Shown one piece after another: positions 8,094 to 17,138 of a DNA stretch of 64,000 nt. Location of the stretch: the NCBI RefSeq assembly GCF_042684265.1, contig NZ_JBHULB010000007.1, positions 310,001 through 374,000 of the forward strand, in the 5' to 3' direction. This DNA is from Croceitalea marina. Its GTDB lineage: Bacteria > Bacteroidota > Bacteroidia > Flavobacteriales > Flavobacteriaceae. Position 1 is the stretch's first letter; each line of letters opens with the position of its first letter. The position numbers and the translations under genes are program-made. The notes under the pieces are model-generated. The model saw nothing but the letters and a program-made list of their open reading frames with translations. It searched no databases and was not told the DNA's origin.

Positions 8094-10211
8094 TTAATAA
8101 AAGGTTGCTCTTTTGTCTTCAATTTCAGCGCCTTCTTTTAAGGCATTGTAAACCGCACTATTCACACGATTTGCATTTGAAGTACTTAATGTTTTGGCGT
8201 AGGTACTAAAGTTCTGAATTTCTGCCGCCGGAGTTTTCTTGGTTACTTTCACCATAAATACCCCTGTCTCACCTTTTAATAAGCTAGATGAAGCCCCTTC
8301 ATCTAAGGCGAAAGCACTACCCACTACAAATGGCTCTCTACCCGCCCCAGGAATTGTTGGAGACTTCATTGTTAGTGCAGAAGCGGTAGAAACCTTTACA
8401 TTGTTCGCAGACGCCAGATCTTCTAGTGATTTTCCTTTGTTAGCTGCAATGATTTGCTCAGCTTTGCGCTCTTTTCTAATTTTTGGCAGTGCAGTTGCAG
8501 AAGCATCTTCTGAACTCATTACACCTTCTTTATACTTTTTAGTAAGCTGCACAACGGCATAGCCGTTTGTTAAATCAAATCTTTTAATGGCCCCTACTTT
8601 GGTATCGTCATTAAAAGCCCACTGTACAACAGCTCGTTGCGAACCCAGACCTGGCAGGTTTTCATCCATCTCTTTAATCTTGTTCACCGGTCTTACGGTA
8701 AACTCACTTTCTTTGGCGATATCAGAAAAATCATTCGCATCGGCATCTATAGAGGCCATTTCGAATTTCGTTGCTTCGGTAAATAAAGTATTTATGGTTT
8801 CTTCAGAAGATTCTACCTCTCTAGATAGGGTGGCAACCTTAACAATATCTACCTTATCATCTACCCTAATCACATGGAAACCAAAATCAGTTTCTACAAG
8901 ACCAACTTTACCTACAGCATTTGCAAAACAGAAATCATTAAATTCATCAGCCATAATTCCTTCTTGAAAATAACCTAAGTCCCCTCCTCTTGGTGCCGAA
9001 GGACCGTCAGAATTATCTCTTGCCAAGTTTGCAAAAACAGCATCTTCTTTCTGAGCTTCGACTAAAATCTTTTTAGCTTCTGCTTCTGCCTCTTCTTTTG
9101 TTCTTTTTATCTCTGGGTTAGCCCTAGTAGCACCTTCATATGTGAAAAGAATATGACTCGCTTTAACAGAACCATTAGGCTTTCTTTCCATCATTTTAGA
9201 TAACTTAAAGAAATCTCCGTCACGATATGGTCCATAAATTTCACCTACTTTTAAACTCATTATTGAATCTGCTGCGACCGCAGGCAGGTCTTTTTTAGCT
9301 TTAAAAATAGTATCGTATTTAGAATCAGAGTTGCGATCCAAGAACGCGGCCATATCGGTGGCGTTTCTAAAACCTGCAATAGTATCGTTCTGGTCTGTAG
9401 ATTGATTATATTCTACAGTATCGTCCAACAAGGCTACAAGACCATCTTTAACGGCATTCTCATCTTCAAGAGAAGGTTTCTCTTCAAAGAATACAAAACG
9501 CACGTCTCTTGCCTTATCTTGCTTGTAATCTTCTTTATGCTCTTTTACATAAGCTTCTATTTCTTTTTTAGAAACCTGAATGGTACTATCGGCAATTGAA
9601 GAATAAGGCACTCGAACGTATTGTAGGTCTACCTTGTTGTTCGTTAGATTGTAATCGAACTCTCCCTCATTCAAGGTTGCGCCAGCACCCGCCTTGACTA
9701 AATTAAAATATAATTGCTCCTTGGCCGCTTGCATAATATTCTTCTCGTCTTGTAACCAAGCATCGTAACGTAATGGATCGTTTACCTTCCAATCTGCAAT
9801 AGCGCTTTTGAAAATCTCTGCATTAAAGATTCCGTTTTCATCTTGAAAATCAGGAATCTGTGCATATCCTGAAGTTTTTACAAACTCTACAATCTGATCG
9901 CTTTCGATCGTAATACCTAAATCCTCGAACTGCTGATTCAGTAGTGCACTTCTTATCTCTTGGTCATACACTGTATTTACCAATTGGGTAGATGAAAAAT
10001 TAGCTCCATATCTTCTAGAAGCCTGCTCTACCTTCTGTCGGAATTCATCAATGGATAAATCTTCTCCATTGACCTCGGCCACCGAAGAACCTATTTTAGC
10101 ACCACTATCATTTCCTGTAAAGATTCCTGATATTACAAATGCGAACAATGCAAGACCTATAATTAAAATAAGTACCGTAGTTCGTTTTCTTATATTCCCT
10201 AGAATTGCCAT
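8094..10211 (-). CDS. PpiD/SurA-like peptidyl-prolyl cis-trans isomerase, membrane anchored
   Basis: This 705-residue periplasmic foldase is anchored by one N-terminal transmembrane helix (VLILIIGLALFAFVISGIF, about residues 13-31). The long SurA_N-like chaperone region follows, then a parvulin (rotamase) domain around residues 345-455 with the hallmark KASHILF, the GGDLGYF stretch and the FGFHVIRV end. The C-terminal 250 residues form a second, less recognisable folding region. PpiD and SurA family proteins help newly exported envelope proteins fold. It is the last gene of a minus-strand envelope operon that includes lptC and a CNNM/CorC-type gene, after a gap of about 106 bases. Confidence 0.93.
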   Translation of the reverse strand: MAILGNIRKRTTVLILIIGLALFAFVISGIFTGNDSGAKIGSSVAEVNGEDLSIDEFRQKVEQASRRYGANFSSTQLVNTVYDQEIRSALLNQQFEDLGITIESDQIVEFVKTSGYAQIPDFQDENGIFNAEIFKSAIADWKVNDPLRYDAWLQDEKNIMQAAKEQLYFNLVKAGAGATLNEGEFDYNLTNNKVDLQYVRVPYSSIADSTIQVSKKEIEAYVKEHKEDYKQDKARDVRFVFFEEKPSLEDENAVKDGLVALLDDTVEYNQSTDQNDTIAGFRNATDMAAFLDRNSDSKYDTIFKAKKDLPAVAADSIMSLKVGEIYGPYRDGDFFKLSKMMERKPNGSVKASHILFTYEGATRANPEIKRTKEEAEAEAKKILVEAQKEDAVFANLARDNSDGPSAPRGGDLGYFQEGIMADEFNDFCFANAVGKVGLVETDFGFHVIRVDDKVDIVKVATLSREVESSEETINTLFTEATKFEMASIDADANDFSDIAKESEFTVRPVNKIKEMDENLPGLGSQRAVVQWAFNDDTKVGAIKRFDLTNGYAVVQLTKKYKEGVMSSEDASATALPKIRKERKAEQIIAANKGKSLEDLASANNVKVSTASALTMKSPTIPGAGREPFVVGSAFALDEGASSSLLKGETGVFMVKVTKKTPAAEIQNFSTYAKTLSTSNANRVNSAVYNALKEGAEIEDKRATFY

Positions 10212-10317
10212 CTTACCGCGTGTTTTCTTTCAAATTAGTGCGCGAAAATACCATTTTCTTTTCAAAAAAGAAAGCTAAAAAATAGTTGATAAATGCTTTG
10301 GTAATAACAGTTACAAA

Positions 10318-11610
10318 TTATTGCTCCGGTTCTGAAACATGAACACTGACCAAATCTATTTTGGTATTAGATACTTCAAGAATTTTAAAAAGGAAGTTTT
10401 CCACTTTTATTTCTGAATTCAGCTCAGGTATCTCACCTGTTTCGTTCATGATAAGTCCGCCTAAAGTTTCATATTCATCACTCTCTGGCAATTCTAACTT
10501 ATAGTTCTCATTGATATGGTCTACCTCCATCCGTGCCGAAAATTTATAGGTAGATTCATCGAGCTGCTCTTCAATTAAATCAGTGGTATCATGTTCATCC
10601 TCTATCTCACCAAATAGCTCCTCTACAATATCTTCGACAGTCATAATACCCGACGTACCGCCATACTCATCAAGCACTACGGCAATACTCTTTCTGCGTT
10701 TGGTAAGTACGTTCAATATCTCATGAATTAGCATGGTTTCGGGAACAAACTCTACCGGAAGCAGAATGCTCTTTATCGTTTTAGGCTTTTTAAACAGCTC
10801 GTAAGAATGCACATAGCCAATGATTTCATCTATGGAATCTTTGTAGACGATAATCTTTGAATATCCGGTTTCCGTGAATAGTTTTGTCAAATTCTTTGGC
10901 GTTTCGTGAAGCTCCACCCCCATAATCTCTGTTCTTGGCACCATTACTTCTCTTGCCTTGACCTCAGAGAACTCTAATGCATTCTGAAAAAGCTGGATTT
11001 CTGAATCGATATCATCCTCTTCTTCTACAGACTCCATCTGTTCTGTAATATAATCGCCCAGCTCTAATTTGGTAAATGCCAACTGCACTTCGTCGCCATC
11101 GGTTCTAAAAAAAGTTTTTAAAATAAAGTCGGAAACTTTTATAACAAACCATGAAATCGGATAAAAAAACAAATAAAATACATACCCAGGTACCGCAAGT
11201 ATCTTAAGTAAGGTATTTGAATATATCTGAAACAATACCTTGGGTAAAAACTCAGCCGTTACTAAAATAACAAGGGTTGAAATAACCGTTTGGGTCAAGA
11301 GGTTAAAATCTATAAAAAGGAGATTTATAAGATTAGAAGTCGACGGAAGAAAATTCTGAAACCATGCCATTAATATATCGCCCATAAAAAACCCATAAAC
11401 CACAAGAGCAATATTATTGCCAATTAACATGGTAGCAATAAATTTAGATGGTTTTTTGGTCAGCCAAGTTAATAGCTTGGCAAGAAAACCTTCTTGCTTT
11501 TTCTCTATTTCGATATGAATTCTGTTCGCAGAAATAAACGCAATTTCCATTCCTGAGAAAAAAGCGGAAAACAGCAAAGAAACTATAATAATTAGTATAG
11601 AGGCACTCAA
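10318..11610 (-). CDS. CNNM/CorC (HlyC) family membrane protein with CBS domains
   Basis: This 430-residue membrane protein has the UPF0053/CNNM architecture. An N-terminal DUF21 domain of about four transmembrane helices (residues 1-165) is followed by a pair of CBS domains (about 210-330, containing AREVMVPRTEIMG and VLDEYGGTSGIMTVEDIVEELFGEI) and a C-terminal CorC_HlyC domain (about 345-425). Relatives are linked to magnesium or cobalt efflux, and a Flavobacterium relative (GldE) to gliding motility. I cannot decide between these from sequence, so no gene symbol is given. The 67-residue membrane protein gene ends 3 bases upstream and lptC lies just before that, a common flavobacterial arrangement. 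Confidence 0.9.
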   Translation of the reverse strand: MSASILIIIVSLLFSAFFSGMEIAFISANRIHIEIEKKQEGFLAKLLTWLTKKPSKFIATMLIGNNIALVVYGFFMGDILMAWFQNFLPSTSNLINLLFIDFNLLTQTVISTLVILVTAEFLPKVLFQIYSNTLLKILAVPGYVFYLFFYPISWFVIKVSDFILKTFFRTDGDEVQLAFTKLELGDYITEQMESVEEEDDIDSEIQLFQNALEFSEVKAREVMVPRTEIMGVELHETPKNLTKLFTETGYSKIIVYKDSIDEIIGYVHSYELFKKPKTIKSILLPVEFVPETMLIHEILNVLTKRRKSIAVVLDEYGGTSGIMTVEDIVEELFGEIEDEHDTTDLIEEQLDESTYKFSARMEVDHINENYKLELPESDEYETLGGLIMNETGEIPELNSEIKVENFLFKILEVSNTKIDLVSVHVSEPEQ

Positions 11611-11613
11611 AAT

Positions 11614-11817
11614 TTATTCTTGATTTTCACGCTTTCGTGCTTCGAACTTTTTACGGTAGTTTCTTCTAAAAAAGAACATTGCTAAAGAAATCACAGCAAA
11701 AAAGACAAATAAATATGCTGAGTTTTTGTCCGTATTCCAATCCGTAAAAATTCGATATATCGAGAAAAAAGCTACTACGATATAAAGATATTCGGTATAT
11801 CTTAAAATCTTGACCAT
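11614..11817 (-). CDS. Small conserved-looking membrane protein
   Basis: This 67-residue protein has two hydrophobic segments (YLYIVVAFFSIYRIF near residue 10 and AYLFVFFAVISLAMFFF near residue 35). A strongly basic tail (RRNYRKKFEARKRE) should lie in the cytoplasm by the positive-inside rule. It sits between lptC (1-base gap) and the CNNM/CorC gene (3-base gap), so it is surely translated as part of that operon. I do not recognise a named domain and assign no function. Confidence 0.75.
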   Translation of the reverse strand: MVKILRYTEYLYIVVAFFSIYRIFTDWNTDKNSAYLFVFFAVISLAMFFFRRNYRKKFEARKRENQE

Positions 11818-11818
11818 A

Positions 11819-12421
11819 TTAATCTTCTTCTGAAATGGTCATAAGACCATATGTTTTATGAGCGTTAAAAAAAGTAAAATCCCTATTAAAATCCATACCT
11901 TCGCCGTCCATAATAGTTCCATCTTCCGGATTGGTATATTTAAAGGTCTCTTCGGTAAAAATCCAATTATCAGACCTATCCCAATATAACTGGGGCGTTT
12001 CGAGTTTTTTGCCGTCATGGCTCTCGATGACCACATTACCTTGTAAATCTATCAAATTTGTGCTAGAATAAACAATTCCGTAATCTGCAGTAATGACACT
12101 TTTTTTATTGTCTTCATCATAAAAATCTACTTGCAGACCGTCTGGAAAAATGCGGTGCTTAAAACTAAGATTATCGTAATTTTTAGTTAGAGGGCTTTTT
12201 AGAACCGCAATTATTCTAGTTTCAGATGAATCTTGATTACTTAATTCTTTAACGGCCTCAGTGTAGGTTAAAGTGAAGTTTTTAGCCACGCCTTCAGGAA
12301 AAATATTGGTTGCCGCCTCTTCGCCTACCCTTTTATAATTATCTTGACATGCCGTAAAAAGGATTGCCACGGTTAAAACCGTGGCAATTAAACCTATTCT
12401 ATTTTTTAAGGTGTATAACAC
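11819..12421 (-). CDS. lptC: LPS export ABC transporter periplasmic protein LptC
   Basis: LptC bridges the inner-membrane LptBFG transporter to the periplasmic LptA filament that carries lipopolysaccharide to the outer membrane. The 200-residue product begins with a hydrophobic segment ending in a lipobox-like LFTAC (Cys25), so it may be a lipoprotein rather than a plain membrane anchor, as I expect for Bacteroidota LptC. The beta-jellyroll region is recognisable in the middle and C-terminal parts (DGLQVDFYDEDNKKSVITADYG... and GNVVIESHDGKKLETPQLYW, the OstA-like LETPQLYWD pattern). It is translated just after the TPR protein gene (3-base gap). Confidence 0.88.
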   Translation of the reverse strand: MLYTLKNRIGLIATVLTVAILFTACQDNYKRVGEEAATNIFPEGVAKNFTLTYTEAVKELSNQDSSETRIIAVLKSPLTKNYDNLSFKHRIFPDGLQVDFYDEDNKKSVITADYGIVYSSTNLIDLQGNVVIESHDGKKLETPQLYWDRSDNWIFTEETFKYTNPEDGTIMDGEGMDFNRDFTFFNAHKTYGLMTISEED

Positions 12422-12424
12422 TCC

Positions 12425-13801
12425 TTATAAGTTAGGCACTTTTACACTACCACCAACCCAGCAGTTGAAAGTTACTGTTTTGCCTCCCATACCTGAGTTG
12501 AATATCATTGTCTTGTCCGGTGCTTTAGCGTTATAAGATGCCGCAGCTTGGTTTGCCCTACCACTTAAAGATGGGTCTACCCTTGCTGCTTTTCTAGCCA
12601 TATCCGCAGCTTTCCAATAAATCGCTCTTTTTTCGAAAGCCGTTGTTCCGCAAGCATTGGCACTAGAGGCGTATAAACCTGCAATTAGTAAATATGCCTT
12701 ACCATTAGATGGGTTTTCATTTATAGCTTTTTGAGCATAGTTTCTTGCCTGCGATTTACTACCTCTCTTTTTCATCATTGTAGCAACTTTATAAAGGATG
12801 TCCGATTTTCTATTACTATCAGATTCCAATTCCACAGCTTTATTAAAATCTGCAACCGCTCCATTAGAATCTCCAGACTTAGACTTCAAAACGCCAGAGT
12901 AAAAATAGGCATCTGCCGAAGGGTCCATTGCAAGTTGCTGCTCAAACAATTTTTGGAACATTGGGTCATCTGTACATTCTTTGGCGTACATTCTACCTAC
13001 GGCTCTTTTCACCCATTTAATATCACTTTTCTTAGCATCAAAATTCTTTTGGTATAAAGGAATTAAGTTATTACAATCTGCCAAAGCACCTAATTTACTA
13101 TCGATACTGCCAGAAACTTTACCTAACAACTCAGAGTTACGAGAATAAATTCCTAAGTTCTTTTTTTCCTTGGCAGTCAACGCCGTACCAACTTCTTCTT
13201 TTTGAAGGTACTTGTTAATATTACTTGTATACCCTTTGTTAATAACCTCCATTTGACCAGTTACATCATCATATACATCAAAAACCTCTTGTAAATCTTT
13301 GCTTCCGGCATTATGCAAATTCACTAAGCTAGAAAAATAGATATATAACACCTTAGCGTTTTTAAAACCTTTTAAGTTTGAGTCGAACTGAGGCTTGATC
13401 ATGTCGTAGAACTGCTGATCAGATGCCAAATCTTCATCACTTTTGAAAACCACCTTGTCCTCTAGAACGGCTATTTCTGAATATTTAGCAGGAAAATATT
13501 TGTTGCTATCGTCGTACATCTTTAACAAATCTTGGATGTAACCATCCTTGTCCGCCCCTGAAGAGTTCTTAATCTTATGCTTTAAGATTTTTTCTCCTAA
13601 AGAAAAGTTTGCCTTATTGATATCAGGGCAAGCCTCATACGTCTTTTTCCAAGGCTCGTAAGCTGCATCATAATTTCTAACTTTTGCATGCTCTGCATAA
13701 ATAGACAGATTTGTCATGCATTCTGGATTTTGTGCTTGAGCCATACTTAATCCTATCGACATAAGTATCGCTATCATCGTTAAGTAGAGTTTCGTCTTCA
13801 T
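12425..13801 (-). CDS. Secreted tetratricopeptide-repeat protein
   Basis: This 458-residue protein begins with a signal peptide (MKTKLYLTMIAILMSIGLSMAQA). The frame is open to 13831, but the ATG at 13799-13801 places the signal peptide at the N-terminus. TPR-like helices occur at two levels: the N-terminal NYDAAYEPWKKTYEACPD repeat, and clear TPR units around residues 290-390 (ADAYFYSGVLKSKSGDSNGAVADFNKAVELES, and RNYAQKAINENPSNGKAYLLIAGLY). Cysteines in the mature protein suggest periplasmic disulfides. TPR proteins scaffold complexes; the position between an outer-membrane protein and lptC points to envelope assembly, but the exact role is unknown. Confidence 0.85.
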   Translation of the reverse strand: MKTKLYLTMIAILMSIGLSMAQAQNPECMTNLSIYAEHAKVRNYDAAYEPWKKTYEACPDINKANFSLGEKILKHKIKNSSGADKDGYIQDLLKMYDDSNKYFPAKYSEIAVLEDKVVFKSDEDLASDQQFYDMIKPQFDSNLKGFKNAKVLYIYFSSLVNLHNAGSKDLQEVFDVYDDVTGQMEVINKGYTSNINKYLQKEEVGTALTAKEKKNLGIYSRNSELLGKVSGSIDSKLGALADCNNLIPLYQKNFDAKKSDIKWVKRAVGRMYAKECTDDPMFQKLFEQQLAMDPSADAYFYSGVLKSKSGDSNGAVADFNKAVELESDSNRKSDILYKVATMMKKRGSKSQARNYAQKAINENPSNGKAYLLIAGLYASSANACGTTAFEKRAIYWKAADMARKAARVDPSLSGRANQAAASYNAKAPDKTMIFNSGMGGKTVTFNCWVGGSVKVPNL

Positions 13802-13903
13802 TTTTGTATTTTTAAAGTGGTTAATGTACAAATTTTTATAAAATGTTTCTCTTAACTAACTGTTTATCAAACATAAATTATTGAATTAAGAAAAAACACC
13901 GTG

Positions 13904-15154
13904 TTAGTTTATCTTTCTTTTAATGAACCATTTGTCATTTAATGAAAGTCCTACGTTTACTTTAAAGTAACTTTCTTCAATTAGACCGGCATCAGTAGTA
14001 CCTCTTCTGCCAAGTTCAAAACCTAGATTCAAATTAGAAAAATTGTTTCCTAACGGTAGACCAAATCCAAAAGTTATGCCAAAGTTGTTTATCTCTTTAT
14101 TATTAACTACCATACCGGTTTGATCATAGCGCAATCCGGCTCTGTAGGTTATTCTCTTAAAGTAACTGGTAAAAGAATCATAATCAGGAACAAAGTAGCC
14201 ACCAAATGCTATACTACTTGCATCATCATACTGTATATTTTCGATTCTTAAAAAGGTGTTCTCAAAAGAACTTAATTGCTGAAAACTATATTCGGCACCC
14301 ATGAACCATTTGCGTTCTTCGCCAAACCCAAGACCTAAAGTTGTATTGGTAGGTATCTTTAATTCTGTATTTCTTAGGTTTTGTGCATCTAAATCTACAT
14401 CTATGACTTCAATCTCTTGCCCGTTAGTCGTTGAAAAAGACCCAATGATTTCGGTATTTTTAGACACAAGGTTTACTTGGGTGTTAACCCCGGCATGGGC
14501 AAAAAAAGTATATTTTTCCCCCACCTTTTTCATGTAATTGGCTGCGTAGTTAAAATCAAAGCCATTTACTTTAGATTCTCTATTATCAATAGTACCAAAC
14601 TGAACGCTTTCGACAGTTTGCAAACGGTCATAATCTAACTTACCGAAATTGTAATTTATAGTTGCCCCTAGGCTGAGATTTTTAATTGGCTCAAAGCCAA
14701 TAGAAAGGTATACCCTATTTAATCCGCCTTCACCAGAAAATATATTTGTAGTTTCACCGCTAACCGAAGTAAGGTTATAACCTACCGAAGAATAGGGCAT
14801 TAATCCGAAACCAAGACCTACCTTATTCGCTATTGGAAAACCAATGGCCAAATAATCTAAATTGGTAACCGAAGTGTTCTGTTGTTCTGTAAAATCTTTT
14901 AAACGTAAGGTGTTATTAGAAATACCGGCGGTATATGTTGTTAAAGCCAGTCTCGAATATGCTGCCGGATTGCGTAAATTAATGTGAATACTGTCTGAAT
15001 ACATTTGCAAACCGCCCATCATCTGGTTTTCTACGGTTCCGTTTGAGCGGGAGTCTCCAATACCAAAGTACGAATAGGGAGAAACTGTACCATTCTGCGC
15101 ATATATACTAAAAGAGATTAGGCATGCACAAGAAATCAAAAAATTCTTAATCAT
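13904..15154 (-). CDS. Outer-membrane beta-barrel protein (FadL/OmpP1-like)
   Basis: This 416-residue protein has a signal peptide (MIKNFLISCACLISFSIYAQ), then a run of alternating hydrophobic/polar strands and many Gly/Asn turns. It starts mature with NGTVSPYSYFGIGD, a pattern common in Bacteroidota outer-membrane proteins of the FadL-like or PorV-like barrel class, and ends in strands typical of barrel closure (YFKVNVGLSLNDKWFIKRKIN). The start codon abuts the coaX stop. I cannot name a substrate. Its place in an operon with lptC, a TPR protein and a PpiD-like foldase supports an outer-membrane location. Confidence 0.8.
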   Translation of the reverse strand: MIKNFLISCACLISFSIYAQNGTVSPYSYFGIGDSRSNGTVENQMMGGLQMYSDSIHINLRNPAAYSRLALTTYTAGISNNTLRLKDFTEQQNTSVTNLDYLAIGFPIANKVGLGFGLMPYSSVGYNLTSVSGETTNIFSGEGGLNRVYLSIGFEPIKNLSLGATINYNFGKLDYDRLQTVESVQFGTIDNRESKVNGFDFNYAANYMKKVGEKYTFFAHAGVNTQVNLVSKNTEIIGSFSTTNGQEIEVIDVDLDAQNLRNTELKIPTNTTLGLGFGEERKWFMGAEYSFQQLSSFENTFLRIENIQYDDASSIAFGGYFVPDYDSFTSYFKRITYRAGLRYDQTGMVVNNKEINNFGITFGFGLPLGNNFSNLNLGFELGRRGTTDAGLIEESYFKVNVGLSLNDKWFIKRKIN

Positions 15155-15880
15155 CTAGCTTTTATTGTATTCCAGCAGGTAATTTAACCCCTCCAACAGA
15201 AATTTAGAATTCGCAAATATGGAATTTTTTAGCCGTTTACCAAAAAAATGAGCGTCACCGCCTGTTAAAATAACTGTTAAATCTTTAAAGCGCAGTTTAT
15301 ATTGTTCGATTACACCATCTACTTCGTTTGTCAATCCATTAATTACACCGCTTTGCATGCTACTTTCCGTAGTATTTCCAACAAAATCTAGCAGTTCATT
15401 TGGCTCTAATAATGGCAAGCCATCTGTCTGGTTGTGCAGCGCCTTATATCGCATGGCCAACCCCGGGGAAATTGCACCACCTAGGTATTCACCATAATCA
15501 TTAATCATATCATAGGTAATACAAGTACCAGCATCTATAACCAAGGTGTTTTTTCGAGGGTTTTTGTAAAAAGCGGCGGTTACCAGGGCTATTCTATCAA
15601 CACCCAATGTTTGTGGCGTTGCATAACTATTTTTAAATGGTGTTTTTGAGGTATGGGCCAATACATGAACCTTACAAAACAGTGCAAGAATAGCAGGCTC
15701 TTTATCAAGTTTTCTGACCGATGAAATAATGGCATTTTCAATTTTTGGAAAAGCCTCAAACATTTCTTTAATCTTTGAAAGAAAAATTACTGAGGTTATT
15801 TTCTCATCGATTATCAATTTTTGATTCTCAAAAATGGCGAGCTTTATGCGCGTGTTTCCAATATCTACGACCAGATTCAT
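15155..15880 (-). CDS. coaX: Type III pantothenate kinase
   Basis: CoaX phosphorylates pantothenate with ATP in the first step of coenzyme A synthesis and belongs to the ASKHA fold. The 241-residue protein carries the N-terminal phosphate motif VVDIGNTRIKLA (residues 4-15), the DAGTCITYD motif around residue 120, and the GGAISPGLAMRYKALH segment that contacts substrate; all are diagnostic of type III rather than type I or II kinases. It is the first gene of a minus-strand run of seven genes ending with the PpiD-like gene. Placing coaX ahead of envelope genes is common in Flavobacteriia. Confidence 0.95.
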   Translation of the reverse strand: MNLVVDIGNTRIKLAIFENQKLIIDEKITSVIFLSKIKEMFEAFPKIENAIISSVRKLDKEPAILALFCKVHVLAHTSKTPFKNSYATPQTLGVDRIALVTAAFYKNPRKNTLVIDAGTCITYDMINDYGEYLGGAISPGLAMRYKALHNQTDGLPLLEPNELLDFVGNTTESSMQSGVINGLTNEVDGVIEQYKLRFKDLTVILTGGDAHFFGKRLKNSIFANSKFLLEGLNYLLEYNKS

Positions 15881-15932
15881 ATTACAAAGATGCCTATTTG
15901 TAAAAAAATGGAAGTGTTTTTTAAAGTTTTTG

Positions 15933-15963
15933 TTTGGATATCATAAATTTGAAATTATATTTG
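15933..15963 (+). promoter_or_regulatory. Bacteroidota promoter for tRNA-Phe
   Basis: TTTG at 15933-15936 and TATATTTG at 15956-15963 are separated by exactly 19 bases, a full match to the Bacteroidota housekeeping promoter (TTTG-N19-TAnnTTTG). Transcription should start around 15970, just ahead of the tRNA 5' end at 15987. Confidence 0.85.
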
Positions 15964-15986
15964 CAGCCCCTTACAAAGGGCAGAAA

Positions 15987-16059
<73 letters not shown>

Positions 16060-16060
16060 C

Positions 16061-16089
16061 AAAAAACCCCGAAGTTTTCGGGGTTTTTT
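16061..16089 (+). terminator. Intrinsic terminator after tRNA-Phe
   Basis: CCCCGAA (16067-16073) pairs with TTCGGGG (16077-16083) around a three-base loop and is followed by six T (16084-16089). Six A before the stem make it symmetrical, so it could also stop transcription coming from the right. Confidence 0.9.
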
Positions 16090-16225
16090 GTTTAATAAGG
16101 TCTCGTTTTGATATGTTTTAAAACTCTTAAAGTTTTTATAAATATTAAATACTGATGATTCTATTGATACAAAATATGGTAACCTTACTTTTTTTTTATA
16201 GATTACCGCATAATTTTACATAAAA

Positions 16226-16453
16226 ATGACCAAAGAATTACTTGAGAAGGCAGATGAGTTTGAGAATAGAACATTAAGTCACATGTCTACTAGTGACCGT
16301 GTAGCTGCATCTAGAGAAGCAAAAGCACTTATACTTTCTATCAACGAAATATATAAAGAGACCAAAGACTCCAACTTAATGGATATCATGAAGCGTCTTA
16401 CAGAAAAAAAGAAGAAAATTGAAAAACGATTAAAAGGCAATCCGCTTGCTTAA
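16226..16453 (+). CDS. Small charged helical protein, function unknown
   Basis: This 75-residue protein is almost entirely charged and predicted alpha-helical, with a Lys-rich C-terminus (MKRLTEKKKKIEKRLKGNP) that could form a coiled coil or bind nucleic acid. It has no signal peptide, membrane segment or cysteine. It stands alone on the plus strand about 135 bases after the tRNA terminator and converges with the DoxX-like gene. I do not recognise a named family; its normal codon use and amphipathic pattern argue that it is a real gene. Confidence 0.65.
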   Translation: MTKELLEKADEFENRTLSHMSTSDRVAASREAKALILSINEIYKETKDSNLMDIMKRLTEKKKKIEKRLKGNPLA

Positions 16454-16464
16454 TACCTAAGTCT

Positions 16465-16908
16465 TCACTTTTTATTTTTATAGAACTTACCTCCAACAAC
16501 AAGGGCGGCAGAAATTATCATTACATTTTTAACTATGTATTGACCTTCTAGTGTAGGCAACAAATAGTTTCCTTTTTGAAAGGTTATTTCTGGCAGAAAT
16601 ACTAGGGGCATAAAAGTGCCGACCATTTGAAGAAATAACAATCCTATTGCGATTTTTGTAGTTTGCTTAAATAGAAATGTAATTCCGATAAGCATTTCCC
16701 ACCAACCTATAATGCTCAACCATTGTTGTGGCCCACCAAAAGGAAGCCATGCCACAGTTGCCTTAAGTAAAGGCTCTGCCGAAGAAAGACCCAATGGTTT
16801 TAATATGCCAAACCAAAAAAATAGTATCGCAAAAGATAAGCGTATGGCAGGCATCCCCAGCTTTCGCATATTTTTAGAGATATTTCGATCTACAGTCTTA
16901 AAGTCCAT
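16465..16908 (-). CDS. DoxX/YkgB-like (DUF417-type) four-helix membrane protein
   Basis: This 147-residue protein has four predicted transmembrane helices: AIRLSFAILFFWFGILKPLG, WLSIIGWWEMLIGITFLF, AIGLLFLQMVGTFMPLVFL and YIVKNVMIISAALVVGG. The FFWFGILKPLG and GWWEMLIGITFLF stretches resemble the DoxX superfamily and the DUF417/YkgB group. Members are small quinone-linked or resistance-associated membrane proteins of uncertain chemistry. It stands alone on the minus strand. The family-level call is fairly good; no function should be assumed. Confidence 0.7.
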   Translation of the reverse strand: MDFKTVDRNISKNMRKLGMPAIRLSFAILFFWFGILKPLGLSSAEPLLKATVAWLPFGGPQQWLSIIGWWEMLIGITFLFKQTTKIAIGLLFLQMVGTFMPLVFLPEITFQKGNYLLPTLEGQYIVKNVMIISAALVVGGKFYKNKK

Positions 16909-17034
16909 TCACAACTTATTTACTACCATCTATAAAATACTACCTACAGGCTATATAGTTGTTCTATTTTAAGGCTAATTTATTAATAATTTAGACCTAT
17001 CGACAACCATAGATAAACACAAAACTTCAATCAA

Positions 17035-17136
17035 ATGAACACTGTAGAAGAAAAATTGGGTTATGCTTTTTGGTATCTAGTTTTAGCAAGTTCGCTTGTT
17101 TTGCTTGCCAATAGTCTTTACCTATACATTAACTAG
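17035..17136 (+). CDS. Possible 33-residue single-pass membrane protein
   Basis: An ATG at 17035 opens a 33-codon frame ending TAG at 17134-17136. The product starts with a short charged segment (MNTVEEKLG) and continues as one transmembrane helix (YAFWYLVLASSLVLLANSLYL). Its stop lies 2 bases from the convergent GH32 gene. The amphipathic-then-hydrophobic design is what small real membrane proteins look like, and it fills an otherwise empty interval. Evidence is only the reading frame and its composition. Confidence 0.4.
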   Translation: MNTVEEKLGYAFWYLVLASSLVLLANSLYLYIN

Positions 17137-17138
17137 CC

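Noticed and set aside
8239..8967. Open frames on the plus strand opposite the PpiD-like gene
   Set aside because: They are shadows of a long, well-supported gene with clear parvulin motifs; their products are low-complexity Ser/Ala/Thr-rich and show no family features.
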